This document shows, one piece after another, positions 1 through 5,419 of a stretch of DNA of 6,870 bases. The translations under genes and the position numbers were made by a program. Each line of letters begins with the position of its first letter. Positions within the stretch are counted from its first letter, which is position 1. Location: NCBI GenBank assembly GCA_030151135.1, contig JASLEQ010000327.1:1-6870 (forward strand), given 5' to 3'. Below the pieces are notes generated by a model, which made no database searches, was not told the origin of the DNA, and saw nothing but the letters and a program-made list of their open reading frames with translations. This DNA comes from Candidatus Sulfotelmatobacter sp. Its GTDB lineage: Bacteria; Acidobacteriota; Terriglobia; Terriglobales; SbA1.

Positions 1-102
1 GCCCTGTTTTGCGACCGCCGCTTCAATACCGTGTTCGTCTATCACAATGGAGACGAATCGTATTACGCGGCCAGGGGATTCCGCGGGTCCCTCAAGGTTT
101 AG
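1..102 (+). CDS. C-terminal end of an unidentified protein (partial)
   Basis: Frame 1 is open from the first base to a TAG at 100-102 and encodes 33 residues, starting ALFCDRRFNT and ending RGFRGSLKV. The composition (FNTVFVYHNGDESYY) looks like real protein, with alternating hydrophobic and aromatic residues as in a beta-rich C-terminus. The 5' part lies outside the window. The stop falls 13 bases before the ATG at 116 of the next gene, a normal within-operon spacing. This supports both the reality of this tail and the inner start of the downstream gene. I do not recognise the family, and 33 residues are too few to assign a function. The alternative is that the frame is open by chance. Confidence 0.5.
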   Translation, partial: ALFCDRRFNTVFVYHNGDESYYAARGFRGSLKV

Positions 103-115
103 ACTGGATTTTGCC

Positions 116-703
116 ATGAACGAAAAAAATCCCAAGGTCGACGCTATCCTGCGGCGCGCTGCCAACTGGCGCGAAGAGTTTGACATGCTCCGGACGATCG
201 TCCTCGGCTGCGGTCTGACCGAAGAATTGAAGTGGTATCAGCCCTGTTATACCTTTCAGAACAAGAACGTTGTTTTAATCCACGGCTTCAAAGAATACTG
301 CGCCCTCCTGTTTTTCAAGGGCGCTCTGCTCGAAGATCCCAAGCGCATTCTGATTCAACAAACCGAGAACGTGCAGGCGGCGCGCCAGATTCGTTTCACC
401 AACGTTCGGGACATCGCCAGGATGAAACCAACCTTGAAGGCCTACATTGATGAGGCGGTCGCGCTGGAAAAGGCTGGCAAAAAGGTCAAGCTCAAAAAGA
501 CAACGGACTTTAAAGTTCCCGGCGAATTCCAAAAGAAGTTAGATGAACTCCCCGACTTGAAAACCGCGTTTCACGCCTTGACCCCCGGTCGCCAACGCGG
601 TTATCTCTATCACTTTTCCCAGGCCAAACAATCTAAAACACGTCAGGAACGTATCGAAAAATGGACGCCGCAAATTCTCAGAGGGAAGGGAATCGACGAC
701 TGA
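116..703 (+). CDS. YdeI/OmpD-associated family protein (DUF1801 + OmpdA domains)
   Basis: The protein is 195 residues from the ATG at 116, close to the roughly 200 residues usual for YdeI-type proteins. Residues about 10-115 match the DUF1801/YdhG-like fold, with the typical stretch LKWYQPCYTF (39-48) followed by GFKEYCALLFFKGALL (57-72). Residues about 135-193 match the C-terminal OmpdA/YdeI region, with the very typical run LTPGRQRGYLYHFSQAKQSK (155-174) and then RIEKWTPQILRGKGI (179-193). The molecular function of the family is not settled. Members have been linked to antimicrobial-peptide or bacteriocin resistance and to an iron-chaperone-like fold. No signal peptide or membrane segment is seen, so it is probably cytoplasmic. 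The frame stays open back to an ATG at 47, but that would add 23 unconserved residues and overlap the preceding frame, so I chose 116. The Shine-Dalgarno sequence is weak (CAAGG about 20 bases upstream), so translation may depend on coupling to the upstream gene. Confidence 0.88.
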   Translation: MNEKNPKVDAILRRAANWREEFDMLRTIVLGCGLTEELKWYQPCYTFQNKNVVLIHGFKEYCALLFFKGALLEDPKRILIQQTENVQAARQIRFTNVRDIARMKPTLKAYIDEAVALEKAGKKVKLKKTTDFKVPGEFQKKLDELPDLKTAFHALTPGRQRGYLYHFSQAKQSKTRQERIEKWTPQILRGKGIDD

Positions 704-765
704 TCCCCATCCAACGCCCGACACCACCCCATTCGACGCCACCCACTACAGGACTATCTTCGCCA

Positions 766-1923
766 CTATTGAAGCCGATTGTATTTCTTCAGTACGTCGC
801 GGAGCCTGTCATGGGGCAAAGCGATGACAGTGTGGTTGTTAATTCCTGTCATGGTTTCAGCGGCCACCATCGCATTGATCACTGCCTCTTCTGTTGCCTG
901 CACGGTCGCAAGGAAAACCGGATCCAGCGCATCATTCGGCATCATCGTAAGTTGATGCAGTCCCTTGGTGCCAACCGCTCCCGGATTTGCCGTTGAGAAG
1001 GCGATGAAGATATCGCCTGACCCGTCTCCTGAATAGCTGCCATCCCGTCCCAACCCCAGCGAAATCTTCTTCGCAATTCGTTTCAATTGTGTGGGGATCA
1101 GTGGCGCATCGGTCGCTACGACCACAATGATCGAGCCAATATCATTCTGCCAAATCGTGTGCTCCGGAATTTCCCGCCCCACGTTGACGCCGGCAATTCG
1201 CAGCTGATCTCGCGATCCGTAGTTGCACTGGACCAGCACACCCACGGTATACCCTCCGTCTTTGGCCGATAGAACTCGTGAGCTGGTGCCAATGCCGCCT
1301 TTGAATTCATTGCAGATCATTCCGGTCCCGCCGCCAACGTTTCCTTCCTCAACGAATCCGGAGTGCGCCGCGTCCAGGGCGTGCCACGCATCTTCCGGCT
1401 TCACATGGAATCCGTTGATGTCGTTGAGATAGCCGTCCCATGTCTCAGCCACCACCGGCAGCGACCACCAGTAGCCCTCCATGTCAGGAGAGCCATGCTT
1501 CACCTTCCACGCGATCACCGCATCTCTCACCACCCCCACGCTGTGCGTATTCGTGATCATCACCGGGCCGTTCAGAAATCCCGAGTCGTCCACCCATGTG
1601 GTACCGGTCATCTCGCCGTTGCCGTTCAGTGTGAACCACGCCGCAAAAACCGCGTCGTTGCTTTCCTTCCCTCGCGGGTGAATGGCCGTCACCCCGGTCC
1701 GGACCGGCCCTTTCCCAATCTCCAGCTTGCCTTCTCCCGAGATGAGCGTGGTGTGGCCGACCTCTACGCCTTTCACATCGGTGATGGCATTGTACGTACC
1801 AGGGTTTCCGTCGAACGGAACCCCAAGATCGCGGGCGCGTGGCTTCGTCTGGGCACTCAGGCTCAGGGCGCAAAGCAGCAACGTCATACTGCATACAGAG
1901 CGGTGTATGCGGGAACGGGACAT
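766..1923 (-). CDS. Secreted P1 family (DmpA-like, S58) aminopeptidase
   Basis: The 385-residue protein belongs to the DmpA/BapA family of N-terminal nucleophile hydrolases (L-aminopeptidase/D-esterase or beta-aminopeptidase). Family members are made as a single chain that cuts itself into alpha and beta subunits, exposing a serine nucleophile. Visible family motifs are RARDLGVPFDG near residues 29-39, the SHS-like THSVGVVRDA (126-135), ETWDGYLNDINGFHV (160-174), GNVGGGTGMICNEFKGGIGT (194-213) and NYGSRDQLRIAGVNVG (234-249). I place self-cleavage at Gly236-Ser237. Asn205 lies 32 residues before Ser237, the same spacing as the catalytic Asn218/Ser250 pair of Ochrobactrum DmpA. A signal peptide is clear: basic MSRSRIHR, a hydrophobic MTLLLCALSL core, and likely cleavage after SLSA (residue 24). 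This suggests export to the periplasm. The longest frame starts with TTG at 1938, but the ATG at 1923 has GGAGG just upstream. The substrate cannot be told from sequence. Confidence 0.93.
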   Translation of the reverse strand: MSRSRIHRSVCSMTLLLCALSLSAQTKPRARDLGVPFDGNPGTYNAITDVKGVEVGHTTLISGEGKLEIGKGPVRTGVTAIHPRGKESNDAVFAAWFTLNGNGEMTGTTWVDDSGFLNGPVMITNTHSVGVVRDAVIAWKVKHGSPDMEGYWWSLPVVAETWDGYLNDINGFHVKPEDAWHALDAAHSGFVEEGNVGGGTGMICNEFKGGIGTSSRVLSAKDGGYTVGVLVQCNYGSRDQLRIAGVNVGREIPEHTIWQNDIGSIIVVVATDAPLIPTQLKRIAKKISLGLGRDGSYSGDGSGDIFIAFSTANPGAVGTKGLHQLTMMPNDALDPVFLATVQATEEAVINAMVAAETMTGINNHTVIALPHDRLRDVLKKYNRLQ

Positions 1924-1927
1924 TGGG

Positions 1928-1932
1928 CCTCC
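1928..1932 (-). promoter_or_regulatory. Shine-Dalgarno site setting the peptidase start
   Basis: On the minus strand a perfect GGAGG lies 4 bases before the ATG at 1923. The longer frame's TTG at 1938 lies upstream of this site and would place it inside the coding sequence (codons for PGG). The signal peptide is also better formed from the ATG. The spacing is slightly short but usable. Confidence 0.65.
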
Positions 1933-1944
1933 AGGCAAACAGGC

Positions 1945-1950
1945 AGTATA
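1945..1950 (-). promoter_or_regulatory. Possible -10 element for the peptidase gene
   Basis: Minus-strand TATACT matches the sigma-70 -10 consensus at five of six positions and lies about 22 bases before the ATG at 1923. No good -35 box is seen 16-18 bases upstream, and the leader would be very short (about 15 bases, though it still contains the GGAGG). Treat as a weak candidate. Confidence 0.25.
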
Positions 1951-2046
1951 AAGGATGTATGCGTTTCCCTGGGTTCTGGCGAATCGCTTGCCACCGCAAC
2001 CTCTGGAACGCCTTACTCCACCGCTTTTGCTGCATCTCGCCGGGAG

Positions 2047-2052
2047 TACAAT
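2047..2052 (+). promoter_or_regulatory. Possible -10 element for the small membrane protein gene
   Basis: TACAAT matches the sigma-70 -10 consensus at five of six positions and lies 42 bases before the ATG at 2095, inside the divergent gap between two oppositely transcribed genes. The candidate -35 sequences (CTTTTG at 17 bases, TTTTGC at 16 bases) are poor, so this is tentative. Confidence 0.3.
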
Positions 2053-2094
2053 CGCATCAAAGCTGCTTCTTAGGAAAGACGGGAGAAGAAGAAC

Positions 2095-2373
2095 ATGGAC
2101 AGTTGGAAGAAGGCCGTTGTGATGGCGTCAATCGGAGCAGCAGGGCTTTTGTTCTTGAAGAAAAGGTATCCCGCCGGTGTTCTGGCCACAGGTGTCGGGC
2201 TGGCAGTGCTGGCTTCGGAATACCCCGACAGATTCGAAAAAGTCCGGCGTTCGCTCCCCGAGTATTTCGACCGTGGCATGCAGATCATGGAGATGGCGGG
2301 AAAAGCCGGCAAGCGTATTACCCAGGCCGCGGGACATGGCGGGGCCGATATTTGGGACGAGATCATCGGCTAG
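2095..2373 (+). CDS. Small two-helix membrane protein of unknown function
   Basis: This 92-residue protein starts with ATG at 2095, preceded by a purine-rich GGGAGAAGAAG that can serve as ribosome binding site. Residues about 7-21 (AVVMASIGAAGLLFL) and 25-41 (YPAGVLATGVGLAVLA) are hydrophobic, separated by a short basic KKR loop. This gives a helical hairpin with a cytoplasmic turn likely by the positive-inside rule. The remainder (42-92) is polar, with a charged stretch DRFEKVRRSLPEYFDRGMQ that looks amphipathic, and ends GGADIWDEIIG. I do not recognise a named family. It lies divergent from the peptidase and convergent with the DUF59 gene, so it is probably a single-gene transcript. A plain small inner-membrane protein is the safest description. 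Confidence 0.72.
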   Translation: MDSWKKAVVMASIGAAGLLFLKKRYPAGVLATGVGLAVLASEYPDRFEKVRRSLPEYFDRGMQIMEMAGKAGKRITQAAGHGGADIWDEIIG

Positions 2374-2385
2374 AATCTCGCCGCC

Positions 2386-2703
2386 CTACTCGATGCCCAA
2401 TTGCTTCCGCGCTTCCGGACTCAGCCGCTCCGGGGTCCACGGCGGGGTCCATACAACATTGACGGCAGCATTGCGGATGCCGGGAAGCTGTTCCAGCCGC
2501 GACTTGACCTGCATGCTGATGTTGACGTGCTCCGGGCAACCTTGGGCGGTCAAAGTCATGTCGACCGACACGTCCTGCTTGTCTTCCGGCGCTGGCACAA
2601 AATTCACGTGGTAAATCAGTCCAAGGTCCACAATATTGACTGGAATCTCGGGATCGTAGCAGCTCTTTAAAGCGCTCAAGACGTCTTGTTCATTGACTGG
2701 CAT
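2386..2703 (-). CDS. DUF59/MIP18 family iron-sulfur assembly factor (SufT/PaaD-like)
   Basis: The protein is 105 residues, the usual size for a stand-alone DUF59 domain. It carries the family signatures SCYDPEIPVNIVDLGLIY (14-31), LTAQGCPEHV with the conserved Cys56 (51-60), and the C-terminal VVWTPPWTPERLSPEAR (83-99) seen in SufT and PaaD-like proteins. Family members help mature or deliver Fe-S clusters to target enzymes in the cytoplasm. SufT is an accessory factor to the SUF machinery, and PaaD acts in phenylacetyl-CoA oxygenase maturation. Neither suf nor paa genes are next to it here, so the specific partner is unknown. The ATG at 2703 has GGAG 7 bases upstream. It is convergent with the small membrane protein (12 bases between stops) and divergent from the next gene. 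Confidence 0.92.
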   Translation of the reverse strand: MPVNEQDVLSALKSCYDPEIPVNIVDLGLIYHVNFVPAPEDKQDVSVDMTLTAQGCPEHVNISMQVKSRLEQLPGIRNAAVNVVWTPPWTPERLSPEARKQLGIE

Positions 2704-2752
2704 CGGGTAACTCCAGCTTCAGTTTACAACGGCGAGTCGTTACCATGAATTC

Positions 2753-3487
2753 ATGACCGCAGACACCAGACGGAAAATTCAGCTAGCTCTCCTATTAGCC
2801 TTTGTGGTCGCAGCCGCCCGCGCCGGATACATCTTCTACCAGCGGCATCAGGACCGCCTCGCCGTCGAACGCCAGAAGCAGGCGCAGAACGCCGGGTATT
2901 CCAATCCCGACTATTACGTGAGCCCTAAGAAACTCTATCCCTACGACCTGAAAAGTGCGAAGCAATTGACCCAGCAGCCCGCTTGGGTCAAGGAAGGATA
3001 TCGCTATGTCTATTACGCGTATCAGCCCGCCGGCAAACATGTGGATTTCGCCCACGACGCAGGCACGTTAGGCCCCATTGAGAAATTGCAGATCAAAGAT
3101 GTGATCGCAGCCGCCAACCGCGTCGCCGGACAGCCGGCTCAGGTAGTCGCCATTTTCGAGAAGGATGGAAAGAACTATGCCGTACCCATCGGCTACGAAC
3201 AGAACGGTGAATACAAGATCTATTCCGACGAAATGTTCTTCGTCGAAGACCCCCACGATCTTTACAAGCACTGGTCCGGCGACGTCTGGCAAGCCGTCGA
3301 ACAGCATCAGGTAAAGCCAGGGATGAACGAACTGCAGGCCGATTTTGCCATCGGCATGGGAGTGCCCGACTCGGGAGATACCTCGTATGAGAAAACGGTT
3401 CGCTATCCGAATGGTGGAAAGCCGCTCGTCGTGGTCTATCACGACGGCAAGGCGGCAGAAATAAAGCCCGGCGAGCCCGCCTCGTAG
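2753..3487 (+). CDS. Membrane-anchored protein of unknown function, possible BamE/OmlA-like C-terminus
   Basis: The protein is 244 residues. The N-terminus is MTADTRRK followed by a hydrophobic helix at about 9-29 (IQLALLLAFVVAAARAGYIFY). There is no good signal-peptidase or lipobox site, so I read it as a single N-terminal anchor with the rest outside the membrane. Residues 30-50 are charged and glutamine-rich. A central region (about 60-165) is rich in Tyr and Lys and contains VAIFEKDGKNYAVPIGYEQNG. Residues about 186-236 (QVKPGMNELQADFAIGMGVP, then VRYPNGGKPLVVVYHDGKAAEI) follow the pattern of SmpA/OmlA (BamE) domains: a GM turn, a helix ending in G-P, then two beta strands with final DGK. 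That is pattern reading only. The start at 2753 lacks a close Shine-Dalgarno; GGCGAG lies about 16 bases upstream. It is divergent from the DUF59 gene, with a 49-base gap. Confidence 0.75.
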   Translation: MTADTRRKIQLALLLAFVVAAARAGYIFYQRHQDRLAVERQKQAQNAGYSNPDYYVSPKKLYPYDLKSAKQLTQQPAWVKEGYRYVYYAYQPAGKHVDFAHDAGTLGPIEKLQIKDVIAAANRVAGQPAQVVAIFEKDGKNYAVPIGYEQNGEYKIYSDEMFFVEDPHDLYKHWSGDVWQAVEQHQVKPGMNELQADFAIGMGVPDSGDTSYEKTVRYPNGGKPLVVVYHDGKAAEIKPGEPAS

Positions 3488-3696
3488 GCCACCTCTTCAG
3501 GATTTTATTCACCGCTAAGCGATACTTACGTGGATGGAGAGTTCCGGCCCATATGAGGGTCCTCAATTTTCCATGGCTGCGTCCGAATTGGCTGAAGCGG
3601 CCAACTGGCCCCAAGCTGATTTATCTGAGAGAGAACTTCCTTCATCTTTTTCACTTTTGTTTTCCTTCCGTTGCGGTGATTTCCACAGGACGTTGT

Positions 3697-3725
3697 GACG
3701 GCCGTCCTTGCGCGGCTCGGCGCAA
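3697..3725. other. Adjacent palindrome and stem-loop
   Basis: GACGGCCGTC at 3697-3706 is a perfect 10-base palindrome. One base later TTGCGC (3708-3713) pairs with GCGCAA (3720-3725) around a 6-base loop GGCTCG. No T-run follows on the plus strand, so this is not a standard intrinsic terminator. It could be an operator, part of a structured transcript or chance in GC-rich DNA. Confidence 0.3.
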
Positions 3726-3772
3726 AAGAGCGATCATCCCGCCAGAGCACGGCGTGAGCACCACTCGGCGAA

Positions 3773-3785
3773 TCCCATTTTGGGA
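3773..3785. repeat. Inverted repeat TCCCA-TTT-TGGGA, copy 1
   Basis: A perfect 5-base inverted repeat with 3-base centre (TCCCATTTTGGGA). It differs by a single base from the copy at 3936-3948. Dyads of this size are typical of dimeric transcription-factor sites, but no regulator is identifiable here. Confidence 0.35.
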
Positions 3786-3809
3786 AACGGCCCGGCTGGG
3801 TACCGTCGC

Positions 3810-3922
3810 AAGTTCTTTGAAATCAAGATTTTGCCCGTAAGTGATTGTGCCCCATAGATTAAATTGCAATTTGGCGCTAAGTCTCTGATTTTAGAGATTA
3901 GGGGGAGGGGGGTGCCCCCCTC
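3810..3922. repeat. Probable dispersed intergenic repeat block (acidobacterial type)
   Basis: The block contains two related 20-base segments that both open with AAGT and end GAT (3810-3829 with TTTGAAATCAAGAT; 3879-3898 with CTGATTTTAGAGAT, which forms a TCTCT/AGAGA hairpin). It also has the perfect palindrome AAATTGCAATTT (3861-3872), and then GAGGGGGG-TG-CCCCCCTC (3905-3922), an 8-base inverted repeat directly after another G run. I recall similar blocks (TTGATTTCAAAGAA motifs joined to a G-run/C-run palindrome) recurring between genes in Acidobacteriota. That is memory, not a search. Only one copy is in this window. Confidence 0.4.
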
Positions 3923-3934
3923 AGAATGCGGATG

Positions 3935-3949
3935 TTCCCAATTTGGGAA
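3935..3949. repeat. Inverted repeat TTCCCA-ATT-TGGGAA, copy 2
   Basis: A perfect 6-base inverted repeat with 3-base centre. Its inner 13 bases differ from the 3773-3785 element by one base. It lies about 220 bases before the ackA start. It may be an operator for ackA or the outer edge of the adjacent repeat block. Confidence 0.4.
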
Positions 3950-4159
3950 TTTCAGTTCGCTGGCTACTCGCTGTGTACTGTTCCTCTATTCGACAATTCC
4001 AGCAAAATCTTCGACCGATTTGAATTACTCCGCACCGGTTTCGCTCCCATCGTCTGCAAATTGAATCTCGATCCGTTCTGCGGAATGGTTCAGAAGCTTT
4101 TTCGAAAGCCCGCAATTGCCCTTACCGCACAGACCGCATATCTTCAAGAAGACAGTCCT

Positions 4160-4164
4160 GAGGA
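4160..4164 (+). promoter_or_regulatory. Shine-Dalgarno site setting the ackA start
   Basis: GAGGA lies 4 bases before the ATG at 4169, whose product begins [15 protein letters not shown], exactly the expected acetate kinase N-terminus. This settles the start against the ATG at 3926, which has no such site and falls within the intergenic repeat. Confidence 0.7.
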
Positions 4165-4168
4165 CGAG

Positions 4169-5413
4169 ATGAATGTCTTGGTTCTGAATGCCGGAAGTTC
4201 CAGCTTGAAGTTTCAGATCATCGCCACCGATCTCGATCCGATCAAGAACGACAAAGACGATCGCATCCTCCGTGGCGAAGTCGAGGACATCGGCGGCGAA
4301 GCGATCGTCAAACTGCAATACCGGAAAGACCCGGCTCGTACTATGACCGCGCCATTGCGCGATATGACCGCGGTTCTCGATTACGTGCTGCGCTATATCG
4401 CATCCGACCGTTCCGGTGTGAACGAGATCAAGAGCACCGGTGACATTCATGCCGTTGGACATCGCGTTGTGCATGGTGGCGAAACATTTAAGGAATCGAC
4501 GCTCATCGACGACCGCGTGCTCAAAGGTATTGAGGAGTGCATCGATCTTGCCCCGTTACACAATCCGAATAATCTGAAGGGAATCGCGGCAGCCCGCGAA
4601 TCATTCGGCAGCGGAATTCCGCAGGTTGCAGTCTTCGACACCTCCTTCCACCATTCCATTCCCGATCAGGCTTATCTCTACGCGATTCCGTACCATCTGT
4701 ATCGCCGTTACCGCATTCGCCGGTACGGATTCCATGGCACCTCGCACCGCTATGTTGCTTTCCGCTATCGCGCCCTGCGTGGCATTGCACGAGAGCAGAC
4801 CAATATCATCACGTTTCATCTGGGCAATGGATGTTCTGCCGCAGCGATCAAGAATGGCGCGTCCATTGACACCTCGATGGGCATGACCCCCCTTGAAGGC
4901 CTGGTGATGGGAACGCGGTCTGGCGATCTCGACCCCGCGATTGTTGGCGTGATTGCTCGCAAGGAAGCCATCTCGGCTTCGGAGGTCGACACCCTGCTGA
5001 ATACGCAGTCGGGCTTGCTAGGCGTTTCAGGTCTGACCAATGACATGCGCGAATTGCAGGCGGAGTTGAAAGAGCACGAGGATCGTCGCGTGCGTTTGGC
5101 GATCGAGATCTTCTGCTATCGTGCAAGGAAATATATTGGCGCATACCTTGCCGCGATGGGAGGAGCCGACGCGATCGTCTTCACCGGCGGAATTGGCGAG
5201 AACTCGCCCGATGTTCGCGCCCGTATCTGTTCCGACATGCAATGGGCAGGGCTTCGCATCGATGCCGACAAGAATCAGCAGACCGTTGGGCGCGAAGGCA
5301 TTATCAGCACTGCGGACTCAAAGCTGCAGGCATATGCCATTCCGACGGATGAGGAACTATTGATTGCGCGCGACACAGTCCGCGTGATCAAAGGCGTTCC
5401 GCATCCGTCGTGA
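4169..5413 (+). CDS. ackA: Acetate kinase
   Basis: The enzyme transfers phosphate between acetyl phosphate and ADP to give acetate and ATP, reversibly, in the cytoplasm (ASKHA fold). The product is 414 residues, close to the usual 400. Motifs appear in order: [10 protein letters not shown] (7-16), GHRVVHGG (97-104), PLHNPNN (129-135), [10 protein letters not shown] (156-165), [12 protein letters not shown] (185-196), HLGNGCSAA (217-225), [20 protein letters not shown] (234-253), FTGGIGENS (338-346) and PTDEEL (392-397). By comparison with the Methanosarcina enzyme, the catalytic and substrate residues are Asn7, Arg99, His131, Asp157, His189, Arg250 and Glu395/396, so it should be active. The frame is open for 81 codons upstream of 4169, but that part is not conserved. 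The partner gene is phosphoketolase, which supplies acetyl phosphate and lies convergently 6 bases away. No pta is in the window. Confidence 0.98.
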   Translation: MNVLVLNAGSSSLKFQIIATDLDPIKNDKDDRILRGEVEDIGGEAIVKLQYRKDPARTMTAPLRDMTAVLDYVLRYIASDRSGVNEIKSTGDIHAVGHRVVHGGETFKESTLIDDRVLKGIEECIDLAPLHNPNNLKGIAAARESFGSGIPQVAVFDTSFHHSIPDQAYLYAIPYHLYRRYRIRRYGFHGTSHRYVAFRYRALRGIAREQTNIITFHLGNGCSAAAIKNGASIDTSMGMTPLEGLVMGTRSGDLDPAIVGVIARKEAISASEVDTLLNTQSGLLGVSGLTNDMRELQAELKEHEDRRVRLAIEIFCYRARKYIGAYLAAMGGADAIVFTGGIGENSPDVRARICSDMQWAGLRIDADKNQQTVGREGIISTADSKLQAYAIPTDEELLIARDTVRVIKGVPHPS

Positions 5414-5419
5414 CGTTTC

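Larger units (their letters stand above)
3488..4168. other. 681-base non-coding region upstream of ackA
   Basis: No convincing gene is present on either strand between the stop of the anchored protein and the ackA start. The stretch holds two near-identical TCCCA-N3-TGGGA inverted repeats (3773-3785 and 3936-3948), a 10-base palindrome (3697-3706), a TTGCGC/GCGCAA stem-loop (3708-3725), a 12-base AT-rich palindrome (3861-3872) and a G-run/C-run palindrome (3905-3922). Open frames here (for example 3526-3750 and 3651-3869 on the minus strand) match nothing I recognise. The ackA promoter is presumably within this interval, but I see no good sigma-70 pair. Part of it (about 3810-3922) looks like a dispersed intergenic repeat. 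Confidence 0.6.

Noticed and set aside
47..115. N-terminal extension of the YdeI-like gene to the ATG at 47
   Set aside because: The added 23 residues are not typical of the family, there is no ribosome binding site, and the stretch overlaps a plausible coding tail in frame 1 that stops at 102.
704..765. Terminator between the convergent YdeI-like and peptidase genes
   Set aside because: The 62-base gap is C-rich but shows no hairpin followed by a T-run on either strand.
1363..2073. Long plus-strand open frame (236 codons)
   Set aside because: It is antisense to the well-supported peptidase gene; its His/Arg-rich translation is typical of a shadow frame.
3651..3869. Minus-strand 72-codon frame in the ackA upstream region
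   Set aside because: It overlaps the repeat block and stem-loops, has no ribosome binding site before its ATG and no family signature.
3905..3922. G-run/C-run palindrome as an intrinsic terminator
   Set aside because: The perfect arms leave only a 2-base centre and no T-run follows; it also lies over 400 bases from the preceding gene's stop.
3926..4168. 81-codon extension of acetate kinase to the ATG at 3926
   Set aside because: The family starts at [12 protein letters not shown]; the extension runs through an inverted repeat, lacks a ribosome binding site and resembles no domain.
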